A stretch of 64,000 nucleotides of DNA. Source: Variovorax boronicumulans NBRC 103145. Lineage in GTDB: Bacteria; Pseudomonadota; Gammaproteobacteria; Burkholderiales; Burkholderiaceae_C. Under the pieces are notes generated by a model. That model had not been told where the DNA came from, made no database searches, and worked only from the letters and a program-made list of their open reading frames with translations. The stretch lies in the NCBI RefSeq assembly GCF_001591345.1, contig NZ_BCUS01000008.1, positions 1 to 64,000 of the forward strand. Direction: 5' to 3'. Shown here piece by piece: positions 41,801-47,125 of the stretch (position 1 is its first letter; each line of letters opens with the position of its first letter). The translations under genes and the position numbers were made by a program.

Positions 41801-43806
41801 TCGGCCATCGTGTCGACGTCCGCGGCGGTCAGCGCGCCATGCGTGCCGTACGCCGCGATGAAGTTGATGACGGAGGCTTCATGCTTGAGGTGCTGCGTGA
41901 GGTCGACCCAGCTCGTATAGGGCTTGAGCTGCGGGTCCGCGGTCGAGGTGTAGAACTCCCGGCGCGCTTCGTTGAGCGTGGGAATGCCGGTGTCCCGGCC
42001 GCGTGCGATGTTGATGGCGGCGAGGTCCAGCGGCAGGCCCAGGAGCTGGTTGCGCACCGCGTCGGTGACGAACTCGTCGATCTCGTTGCCCACCTGCCGG
42101 GTCATGCCGCGCACGATGGCGCCGGCCGCCTGCTCCGGCGTCAGTGCGCCGTCGTTGTTGAACCCGATCGGGTTGAGGAAGGCATCGACCAGCGCGAGAT
42201 CGCTCGACAGGAAATTGGGGTCCAGCCGGTCCACGGTCTCGGTCAGCATCGTGTGGCCGACGCGGAAGACGGCATGCGCGAACTCGGCGACGATCGCCGG
42301 ATTGATCGTCGTCTGGTAGTTGGTTTCGGCCAGGAACTCGTCGACGGCCGGCTGCATCTTGCGCGCGAACTCTTCGAACACCAGGTGCTGGTACTGCATC
42401 TCCGTCGCGAAGCGCGCGGCCTGGAAGATGCGCTCGCCGTTCCATGAGCCGTCGGGCAGCTGCCATGAGGCGATGAACGCAGCGTCGCCGGTGGCCAGGA
42501 CGGTGGCCTTGATCTCTTCGGCCTGCCGGTTGTGTTCGGAGTGGAAGACGTGGTGGACGGAGGTCAGGGCGATGTTCTCGTTGCCGCGGCCGTCGCCGGT
42601 GATGAAGTGGCGGTCCAGCAACTCGTCGTCATAGGTGCCGGGTTCCGAGAGGCCGACGGCCGAGTCGCTGTCGGGCGCCAGCACGCCGCCCACGAACACG
42701 GGCGCCGCGGCATGCGCGATGTCGTTCAGGAAAGCATGGCCGGTGCGAACGCCCACGCTGGCGTCGAGGGGCGCGCCGGGCGTGCCCGAGGCGAGCCCGT
42801 TGCCGTCCGGGTCCAGCGGCCCGCCGACGTCGGCGGCTCGCAGCACGATCTGCGCGAAGCCCGTCACGGGATCGGGGATGAACTTGCCGAACTGGTCCGT
42901 CGCCAGGAGCGGCAGGTCCAGCACGTCGGCGTCGTCGAGCTGGATGCCGAGCATCAGCGCCTGCGCCTTGACCTGGGCCCAGTTGGCAAGGCCGCCGTCG
43001 GCGCCATCGAGCAGGCTGCCCGTGGCCACCGGACGGCCGTTGGCGTCGAGCACGTACTCGCGCAGGAACACCTGGTGCGAGGGATGCGAGGTGTAGGTCT
43101 GGTTCTGATCGACGAAGGGCGTGGTCTGGTTGGTCTGGTCGCCGTTCGCATCGCGCGTGGCGCGCGACAGGATCATGAAATTGGGGGCGCCGGGGGTCGT
43201 ATCGAACAAGGGGTCGTCCGGCTGCAGCGGCATGAAGATCATCTCGGTGCTGCTCTTGTTGACCAGGTCGAGGCCGTGGTCGAAGAACTGGCCGAAGAAG
43301 GTGAACCATGAATTGAAGGGCGCCGACAGGCCTTCGTCGGGGCTGGTGTTCGGAATCTCCAGCAGCGTGCCGGGGGGAATGACGACGCCCTGGAGGTCGT
43401 ACAGGACGCCGGCTGCGTCGAGCGTTCCGAGGCCCGCGGCCACGAAGGCGCTCACCGCCGCGGGGTTGTTGCTGGTCATGTCGGCGACCAGGTTGCTGAT
43501 CAGCCGCGGGTCGGCATCGACCACGTTCCCGGCGCTGCCGTAGTCCGTGTTGGTGATCCCTGCGAAGGCGTCGTCCTGCTCGTTGCTGTAGGTCTGCGGC
43601 ACCAGCTGCGGAAACGGGTTGTCTGCGGCACCGAACTCGCTCTGGCCCGGCATCAGGTTGTTGTACGACCCGTCGACCGTCCTGAGGCCGAAGGGCGCAA
43701 AGGCGTTCGGGACCAGGCTCGCGGGGTCCGCTCCCGCTGCTTGTGCTTCCGCAATGAGAATTTGTTGAAGAATGAATTCGAGATCGGACCTGATCAGCGT
43801 GGCCAT
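32812..43806 (-). CDS. Giant secreted RTX protein with two haem peroxidase domains (peroxinectin-like)
   Basis: A 3,664-residue protein; the ATG at 43806 has AGGAG 7 nt upstream. Two similar modules (about 1-1390 and 1400-2800) each hold an animal-type haem peroxidase domain with a full catalytic set. Module 1: distal His in GQFFDHGLDLV (~178), Arg/Glu helix SVHHVFHSEHNRQ (~419), proximal His in FRVGHTMLTE (~519). Module 2: same motifs at ~1582, ~1846 and ~1945 (YRFGHSMLTE). Each domain is followed by GGxGxDxx calcium-binding repeats (~870-950, ~2283-2372) and Ig-like segments. From ~2940 a long RTX array leads to a C-terminal type I secretion signal ending DFVLST. No N-terminal signal peptide. 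Resembles the P. putida peroxinectin-like haem peroxidase; extracellular peroxidase/adhesin. First gene of its operon. Confidence 0.95.
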   Translation of the reverse strand: MATLIRSDLEFILQQILIAEAQAAGADPASLVPNAFAPFGLRTVDGSYNNLMPGQSEFGAADNPFPQLVPQTYSNEQDDAFAGITNTDYGSAGNVVDADPRLISNLVADMTSNNPAAVSAFVAAGLGTLDAAGVLYDLQGVVIPPGTLLEIPNTSPDEGLSAPFNSWFTFFGQFFDHGLDLVNKSSTEMIFMPLQPDDPLFDTTPGAPNFMILSRATRDANGDQTNQTTPFVDQNQTYTSHPSHQVFLREYVLDANGRPVATGSLLDGADGGLANWAQVKAQALMLGIQLDDADVLDLPLLATDQFGKFIPDPVTGFAQIVLRAADVGGPLDPDGNGLASGTPGAPLDASVGVRTGHAFLNDIAHAAAPVFVGGVLAPDSDSAVGLSEPGTYDDELLDRHFITGDGRGNENIALTSVHHVFHSEHNRQAEEIKATVLATGDAAFIASWQLPDGSWNGERIFQAARFATEMQYQHLVFEEFARKMQPAVDEFLAETNYQTTINPAIVAEFAHAVFRVGHTMLTETVDRLDPNFLSSDLALVDAFLNPIGFNNDGALTPEQAAGAIVRGMTRQVGNEIDEFVTDAVRNQLLGLPLDLAAINIARGRDTGIPTLNEARREFYTSTADPQLKPYTSWVDLTQHLKHEASVINFIAAYGTHGALTAADVDTMAEKRAVAAALVFGGTVVLNAGTAAERSFVADEADRLAFLNSTGIYAMVGGVTTTGVDDIDLWIGGLAEEQMPFGGLLGSTFNFVFESQMEALQNGDRFYYLSRLAGLNFLTELENNTFAKLVMLNTDATHLPADIFSTPGLILEVDQSRQFTGIGVDGHGDPTEGGTELTPLVIRDDPTTAAVETTYLRYTGDEHVVLGGTAGNDTLIASIGDDTIYGDGGNDRIESGDGNDQVEGGAGDDIITDRGGDDVLKGNEGNDVIHGGNGANLIIGGDGSDFIITGEDVSEVFAGQGNDFVLGSKGNLPTFGNEGHDWIELGTQDGTTGDSFDPLVQDSVIGNDVLISGGGFDELIGEGGDDIFTGSDGEDHFDGGSGFDWASYKFDKYGVTADMIVNDFVVPPVVNSNAAMMDRFAFTEGLSGSAFADFLRGDDADAVEILQAGWTGSVLTNIALIDGLQGLLPAGMTSFGEGNIILGGDGSDLIEGRGGNDIIDGDAWLNVRIAVSGVPGLTSVDSLKELVPRMLSGEINPGQLSIVREILMSDSADYDTAMFSGLRANYTVTTGADGRTTVTDNVGTDGTDILRNIERLQFSDAVQLLSGSNNAPGGSVTISDDTPQINQLLSVSAALTDADNPGGTVTGPISYTWQYEADPVRAPGVFRDIIDLGGGQPATVNGTTFRVTAPFDGLAIRVRAVYRDADGVLETVYSAPTAAVTGVAAVVPPAPAPSSALVDSAGVRFLQSDLQFILEQIKISERHANGEALTDILDNARAPLGLRTVDGSYNNLVQGQSGFGAADQVFPRLVDPVFRNDQDGDTINLGPGGTLTNTDYGPSGNVVDADPRIISNLIVDMTSNNPAAVSAFVDAGLGTLVDGVLYDLDGVAIPVGTLLVIPNTAPDEGLSAPFNAFMTFFGQFFDHGLDLVAKGGNGTIFVPLQPDDPLYVSGSNSNFLVLTRATQVAGPGADGVMGTADDTTHEATNLTTPFIDQNQTYTSHPSHQVFLRAYELNADGKPVATGRLITNRDLGADGLFGTADDIELGGMATWAVVKAQARDLLGIALDNADALNLPLLAADEYGNFIPDPVTGFAQIVLQAGGTLASGSPGAPIDASLAVRTGHVFLADIAHTANPVNSQGVALTADADDQIGGTPAAGFYDDELLDAHYIAGDGRVNENIALTSIHHVFHAEHNRLVEHTKAVIMASGDAAFIAEWHLPDGSWDGERLFQAARFGTEMQYQHLVFEEFARKVQPQIDIFFAATQVYDTEIDPSIVAEFAHTVYRFGHSMLTETVDRFDVDFNVIGGTADPTQQLGLIEAFLNPLAFAASGITADEAAGALARGLTRQQGNEIDEFVTEALRNNLLGLPLDLATINIVRGRDTGVPTLNAARRDFYGVTGDSQLKPYANWVDFMQHIKHEASVVNFIAAYGVHASLAAADTLIEKRAAAVALVYGGIGAPEDRLDFLYGRNAYADEAGITTTGVDDIDLWIGGLAEKQMPFGGLLGSTFNFVFEEQMEKLQDGDRFYYLERTQGLNFLTELENNSFARLVMANTDVEHLPGDIFTTPGFTLEVDPSRQFTGLGLDGRDDPTAEGSLTPLVLRNNPGTEAADPNYLQYSGEDHVVLGGTAGNDTIISSIGDDTLWGDAGNDRLEGGDGNDFVFGGAGDDIMTDLGGDDNMQGGDGNDAIHGGNGINLILGGHGNDFIVTGEDPSEAFGGTGNDFILGARGNEFVFGNEGDDWIEKGMADGSAGENFDAFARDQVVGHDVFIGNSISDRMDGEGGDDIMFGNGGQVDRYEGGSGFDWAGFKDDAFGVTADLFLRAFDETPVPISNATVLARFTSVEGMSGSAHADVLRGDDNDAAAMALSGTTGSVLTHIELIDGLQSLLDQVLGVGMEMDGPVTSFAGNIILGGGGSDLLEGRGGNDIIDGDAWLNVRISVRENADGTGAEIASYDTMTDLELQGRVFDGTYNPGQLTIAREILMSDAPDFDTAVFSDVFGNYEITFLENDVWRISHVVDGVAGADGIDVVRNIERLQFSDGAAFIAEEGFNLDPEGQLTLSDTTPTLGATLTVSALGVTDPDNVSATNPDGAITGPIAYFWQAEVRPGIFEDILIENAGGEVARATGTSFTPRTFELGLALRVRAVYKDANDVLENVYSATTAPLALNTAATGQPTISDTTPTEGQLLTASTLGISDVDGLTGAVFSYQWEQAVNTGVGGGGAGFTPIAGATLATFTPGADQVNRELRLTVSFTDDAGALETVRSAATVVTGDFIAANNAAQVLTGTEGQDVIFGGGGADAINGLGQDDLIDGGAGSDSIAGGAGNDTINYTMGEGTDTVDGGAGLDTLNVIGTAAADALAVSYNGTALTVVAGGTVSNVESVTADLLAGVDTLTYTSAAAISVNLTAGTASGFTSIAGIENVTTGGGADVLVGNALANVLNGGGGDDRFVATVNDGNDSYTGGGGTDTLDLSAVSAGVTITPTTATGAQTGTDALSSIENFIGSQGADSIVVNGGANVIDGQGGNDVIDAGGGNDTVTGGEGNDTLTGGAGNDTVDGGAGDDLFHYLVGDGADTINGGAGANDRLTIAGTALGQTLAVVLTGTAIASLAGGTVTDVEAVTADLQGGVDTLSYGATTTAVTVNLATGTATGFESVANIENVTGGAGNDTLTGNTGANALNGGGGDDRFVATIGDGNDSYVGGAGVDTYDLSATTAGATVTVNLATSAQIGTDTLNTMENIIGSQGNDIIVVNGGANFIDGQGGNDTISAGAGADIVLGGSGNDTINGQAGDDRLTGGLDSDTVDGDAGDDTLIATVGDGNDSYAGGAGNDTYDLSATSAGATVTPTSATSAETGTDTLSSVENVIGSQGNDNISFAPVALLNSANVVDGGGGNDTLNTGAGADRLTGGTGNDTMDGGTGDDVFVFAPGFGNDTILGFDASGNLLNGQDRLNISAMGINAGNFAANVSITDLGADTLVEFDGLESILLMGVNGVGTNTITQADFVLST
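33120..34480 (-). repeat. Three-copy repeat plus RTX array in the C-terminal third of the peroxidase
   Basis: Three copies of a unit of about 85-90 codons, at about 34230-34480, 33500-33780 and 33130-33410. Each begins DGNDSYxGGxG, continues TxDLSAxxAGxTxT and IGSQGxDxI, and ends in GGxGND RTX turns. The copies differ at many positions, so the duplication is old or under selection to diverge. Confidence 0.75.
35350..43800 (-). repeat. Internal duplication of the peroxidase module
   Basis: The coding DNA of about 39680-43800 is repeated as about 35350-39600. The repeats begin with matching helices (RSDLEFILQQILIAEAQA and QSDLQFILEQIKISERHA) and both run through peroxidase, RTX and Ig-like parts. 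Long stretches such as GLLGSTFNFVFE and EGLSAPFN are identical at protein level. Confidence 0.85.
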
Positions 43807-44003
43807 TTCTATTCTCCTCAAGACGAACGACTTTCAATGCAGCCCCGGTCCCGCCTACATGGCGAAAAGGCTCATGTAGCGTGGCTCAGGAGTGACCGCG
43901 CGCCTGGAATTGCCAGCCGCGGGTTTTTCGAGGAAGTGATGCAGCGCGCGACCCGGTGGCGGTCACGCCTGGGGAGCGACTAGGGTCGTCGTCGGCCGCT
44001 CAG

Positions 44004-44023
44004 GCACCGCAGCGGGGCGGTGC
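44004..44023. other. Inverted repeat in the peroxidase leader
   Basis: GCACCGC-AGCGGG-GCGGTGC, 7-bp perfect arms, about 200 bp upstream of the peroxidase ATG. The gap 43807-44302 has no gene; this hairpin could form in the 5' untranslated RNA. Confidence 0.35.
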
Positions 44024-44238
44024 AGCAAATATCCATTGCGCGATGCCGGTCAGGCGCGATGCCGGCATGGAGATGAAGCCCGCATTTCATGCGGACCTTG
44101 ATTCGACACTTGTTCATGCGATACCCCCACCATGGATCCTGTCAAAAAGAATCTAGGTCGGCGCGCCGAAAGTCGTTGCCGCTTGTAAGCGGACGGCAAC
44201 CGGTGGTCGATTGGTTGTCTTCGAAAACGAAGGCGCTA

Positions 44239-44278
44239 ATTATGAGAGGCCATCTTCAGGAATGCAACTTTCTCACAT
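44239..44278 (-). promoter_or_regulatory. Candidate promoter/operator of the peroxidase operon
   Basis: Leftward, TTGCAT and CATAAT are 17 bp apart (-35-like at 44262-44267, -10-like at 44239-44244). The -35 overlaps ATGCAACTTTCTCACAT (44262-44278), a weak relative (10 of 17 bases, read on the other strand) of the 17-bp palindrome at 48908-48924. It would leave a leader of about 430 nt. Low certainty. Confidence 0.25.
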
Positions 44279-44302
44279 ACAAATTAACTGACGAGAACCT
44301 GA

Positions 44303-44755
44303 CTACGCGCGCCAGAGCCAAAAAAAAACAGCGACCGCGGCGACACCGGCCGAAATCAGGGCGATGAGCGCCATTTCCGCATGGCCGCCATTGCTTTTTT
44401 GGGACGCCGCAGCGAAAGCGGGAGGGCGTTCATTGCCGTGTGGCGGGCTCGCGAAGGGGCTGTAGACGGCGGAGCCGGGGCGCTCCGGGTCACCGCTTCC
44501 TGTTGTGGCCGCCGGATCGTCGGGAGAGGCCGTCGCCACGGCCGCTTCGTTTGCGACTTCGCCGTCCGCAACGCCGCCATCCGGGTTCTCGTGCGCCGCA
44601 ACGGCGGCCGACGTCGATTCCGTTGCGATCGCCAGGTCGGCGCACATGACCTGCGTGGCCCAGGCCGCGACAAGCATGGCCTGAACGAAGGGCCGCTTGT
44701 CGAGCGCGCGGCGAGGGCGCGATCCGGCGGCGAAGGGGCAATCGATCGAAGTCAT
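44303..44755 (-). CDS. Small two-helix envelope protein, function unknown
   Basis: A 150-residue protein from the ATG at 44755. A hydrophobic N-terminal segment (FVQAMLVAAWATQVMCADLA) could be a signal anchor or signal peptide. An Ala/Asp/Pro/Gly-rich stretch of about 75 residues follows, probably exposed and disordered. A C-terminal membrane helix (MALIALISAGVAAVAVFFWL) ends with WRA. No family recognised. It is 14 bp after the response-regulator gene on the same strand, so probably cotranscribed, and is the gene nearest to the peroxidase promoter region. Confidence 0.65.
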   Translation of the reverse strand: MTSIDCPFAAGSRPRRALDKRPFVQAMLVAAWATQVMCADLAIATESTSAAVAAHENPDGGVADGEVANEAAVATASPDDPAATTGSGDPERPGSAVYSPFASPPHGNERPPAFAAASQKSNGGHAEMALIALISAGVAAVAVFFWLWRA

Positions 44756-44769
44756 GGGGTCGCTGCCCT

Positions 44770-45543
44770 TCAGATCAGGCCCGTGTGAACGGCGAAGTTC
44801 ACCGCCTGGGCGCGCGAATGCACATGCAGCTTCTTGTAGATGCTCTTGATGTGCACATTGACGGTCTGGCCGGTGATGCCGAGCTTGGCGCCGATCTCCG
44901 CGGAGACGTAACCCGAGGCCACGCAACGCAGGACCTCGCTCTCTCGCGGCGTCAGTGTCATGTCGCGCGACGGCGGTCTCGGCGGCGACGGCGCCTTGTC
45001 GGCGACCGGCTCGCGGGGGTGGTAGTCCAGGCGGTGCAGCAGGCGCCGCGTGAGCCGGGGCGTGATCGCGGCCCCGCCGTTCACCACGTGCAGCACGGCA
45101 TCGGCGAAGCTTTGCAACCAGGCGTTCTTCAGGAGGTACCCCATGGCACCCAGTTCGAAGGCGCGCAGCACGTGGGCGTCGTCCTCGAGCGAGGAGATCA
45201 CGATGACCTCGCTGCTGCGGTGCAGGCGGCGTGCCTCGGTGATCAGCTCGAAGCCCATCTCGTCGCCCAGCTGCAGCTCGAGCATCAGCACGTCGAAGGT
45301 GTGCGTGGTCAGCAGCCGGCGTCCCTCGCGAACGCTGTCGGCCTGGCCTTCGAGTTGGATGCGCAGGTCCGACAGCAACTCCTGGGCGATCACCCGGCGC
45401 ATGTACTCGTCGTCGTCGACGAGCAGCACGCGCACCGGCGATTTCTCCTGGCCGATCAGGAAGTCCGGCCACAGCCTCGCGGCGGGCGCGCAGACGCCGG
45501 CGGAGGCCTTCTCGCCAGAGCTGATGAGCCGGTGATCAAGCAT
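44770..45543 (-). CDS. LuxR/NarL-type response regulator with Glu at the phospho-acceptor site
   Basis: A 257-residue regulator: receiver (about 37-155) and C-terminal LuxR-type HTH (LTPRESEVLRCVASGYVSAE, then ITGQTVNVHIKSIYKKLHV). The acidic triad VDDDE and the conserved Lys (GYLLKNA) are present, but the phospho-acceptor Asp is Glu (DVLMLELQLGDEMG against the usual DLxLPG). Glu at this site mimics the phosphorylated state in several studied receivers, so the protein may be constitutively active or act independently of a kinase. A 36-residue N-terminal extension precedes the receiver; an internal start is possible. No kinase gene is adjacent. It lies downstream of the AT-rich tract that holds repeated GAAATTC sites. 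Confidence 0.88.
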   Translation of the reverse strand: MLDHRLISSGEKASAGVCAPAARLWPDFLIGQEKSPVRVLLVDDDEYMRRVIAQELLSDLRIQLEGQADSVREGRRLLTTHTFDVLMLELQLGDEMGFELITEARRLHRSSEVIVISSLEDDAHVLRAFELGAMGYLLKNAWLQSFADAVLHVVNGGAAITPRLTRRLLHRLDYHPREPVADKAPSPPRPPSRDMTLTPRESEVLRCVASGYVSAEIGAKLGITGQTVNVHIKSIYKKLHVHSRAQAVNFAVHTGLI

Positions 45544-45659
45544 GTGCCTGCCCCGGTTGGCGTGAGCGACGCAGGCCGGTCGTTGCGAGCGTGGGCGGGG
45601 AGACGCAAAGGTCGTCCGTCGAGCGCTCCGGGGCCACTTTCCCCATCGGCGGCAAAGCA

Positions 45660-46260
45660 GTTTGGGGTTTCATACATTTTCAAGAGAAAAATGGAAAGCA
45701 AGTGCCGAATTGGATTTTTTCTGCGAGTTTTAATTGAAATTCAATTCAGCCCGAGGCTTGCGCAATCCTATGAACTTGACGGGGCGGTTGCGCGGGTCTT
45801 TTGCTCCTGTTTGTGGAAAGACATGAGTGTTTCAAAATGGAACTACCTGAACCATGACGTTCGATATACCTAATTTCTATGTTTTTGAGGCGGATCGTGA
45901 AAAACGACGCATTGTTCGCCAAGTGAGCAATGCTGGTTGAAAAGTGGAATTGGCTTATTTATGCATGGAAATTTTGAAAAGAATCAAATTAATCAAACAT
46001 GAAATTCATTTTTAAATGGGTATTTGGTGTTCGGTGAAATAAAATATTCAAAAAACCAATTGAAACCGTGGAAATAATTTGATTATTGAAATTCCGATGA
46101 TATTTGAATTGAATGAAATCCTTTATTAACCAAATTGCCAGCTATCCGATTTTTATTTTTGGAATTTATTCTCTCGCTGATCATGATTTTTCAATTCGAT
46201 TGAAATTCAGTTTCTTTGAGGTGGCACGAAATACGGTGCCGAATCTTTTCCTCCTCTGCC
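45660..46260. other. AT-rich gene-free tract with repeated GAAATTC palindromes
   Basis: The gap 45544-46401 (858 bp) has no credible gene. Hand counting gives about 30% G+C for 45901-46200, against roughly two-thirds in the flanks. GAAATTC occurs at 45736-45742, 46001-46007, 46088-46094 and 46202-46208. Two copies sit in longer palindromes: AATTGAA-A-TTCAATT (45732-45746) and ATGAA-A-TTCAT (45999-46009). TCAATtcgATTGA (46191-46203) and GGCAC-N8-GTGCC (46223-46240) are also present. It lies between two response-regulator genes. Confidence 0.75.
45732..45746. promoter_or_regulatory. 15-bp palindrome AATTGAA-A-TTCAATT
   Basis: Perfect 7-bp arms around one A, about 190 bp upstream of the response-regulator start at 45543. 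It is the longest of the GAAATTC-centred sites and a candidate binding site for one of the flanking regulators or for a xenogeneic silencer. Confidence 0.4.
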
Positions 46261-46401
46261 AGTGCGGTGCGCTCCCGCACGTCAGCTGATCGCAGCAGGC
46301 GGTGATCGGAAAAGCGGGGAAATGGCGGGTCCCGGAGGGGCATGCCGACGCTGAGCGGCCCGCAGCGGGCGTCCCGAAGGACGGGGGCGGGCAGGGCGCT
46401 G

Positions 46402-47088
46402 TCAGTGCGCCATGGCGTCGAGGTGGTGCTTGACGGCGTAGATGTAGAGCTCGAGCCGGTTCGTCACGCCGAGCTTCTGGTAGATCGACGTGAGGTGGTT
46501 GCGCAGCGTGTGTTCGGTGACGAAGGCCTGCCCGGCCAGCGTCTTGTTGGAGGCGCCGCTGCCGTGCACCACGGTGCGGACGATGTCGCGCTCCTTCTGG
46601 GTCAGGCTGGCCTGCCTGACGGACTCGGGGTCGGCTTTCGGCGGCTTCTTCACCGAGGTGAGTTCCGAGAGCACGCGGCCCATGGTCGGGGCGTCAAGGC
46701 AGAGCTCGCCGTGGTGCACGCGTTCGATGGCATCGAGCACCTGCTCGGCCGAGGCGTCCTTGCGCATCACGCCGCGCGCGCCGCGCAGCACCGCCAGGTC
46801 CAGCGTGCGCTGCTCGCGTTCGCCGGTCAGCACGACCACGCGCGAGACTTCGTTCGACAACAGCTGCGGCAGGATGTCCAGGGCGCAATGGCCGTCCAGG
46901 TCGAGGTCGAGCACGATGACGTCGGGGGCCAGGCTCTGCGTGTGCGCCACGGCCTCTTCGCAGCAGCTGGCGGTGGCGACGACCTTCATGCGCGGCTGTT
47001 CGCCGTCGATCAGCCGGGACAGGCCCCACAGCATGGTCTGGTGATCGTCCACCAGCAGGACGCCGATGGGATGGGCTTCGGTTTGCAT
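46402..47088 (-). CDS. NarL-type response regulator, partner of the adjacent kinase
   Basis: A 228-residue NarL/FixJ-type regulator. Receiver: GVLLVDDHQTMLWGLSRLI, phospho-acceptor Asp intact in DVIVLDLDLDGHCALDIL, Thr in VVVLTGERE, and Lys in GVMRKDAS. C-terminal LuxR HTH: SLTQKERDIVRTVVHGSGAS, then VTEHTLRNHLTSIYQKLGV. It lies 37 bp after the histidine kinase gene and should be its cognate partner. A palindrome GAGGAG-A-CTCCTC (47089-47101) contains the Shine-Dalgarno sequence directly before the ATG, so a small hairpin could limit translation. Confidence 0.92.
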   Translation of the reverse strand: MQTEAHPIGVLLVDDHQTMLWGLSRLIDGEQPRMKVVATASCCEEAVAHTQSLAPDVIVLDLDLDGHCALDILPQLLSNEVSRVVVLTGEREQRTLDLAVLRGARGVMRKDASAEQVLDAIERVHHGELCLDAPTMGRVLSELTSVKKPPKADPESVRQASLTQKERDIVRTVVHGSGASNKTLAGQAFVTEHTLRNHLTSIYQKLGVTNRLELYIYAVKHHLDAMAH

Positions 47089-47125
47089 GAGGAGACTCCT
47101 CGGACTGTTGTCGTGCTTTGGGGGC

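Noticed and set aside
35788..42447. Very long plus-strand reading frame (over 2,200 codons) opposite the peroxidase gene
   Set aside because: It is a shadow of the high-GC, Gly/Asp-rich coding strand. Its translation is low-complexity Val/Ala/Gly/Asp/Arg and fits no family, whereas the minus strand encodes recognisable peroxidase and RTX motifs.
46221..46241. Sigma-54-like TGGCACG with a following GTGCC
   Set aside because: The distance between the GG and GC elements is 3 bp too long for a -24/-12 promoter; it is better read as an inverted repeat.
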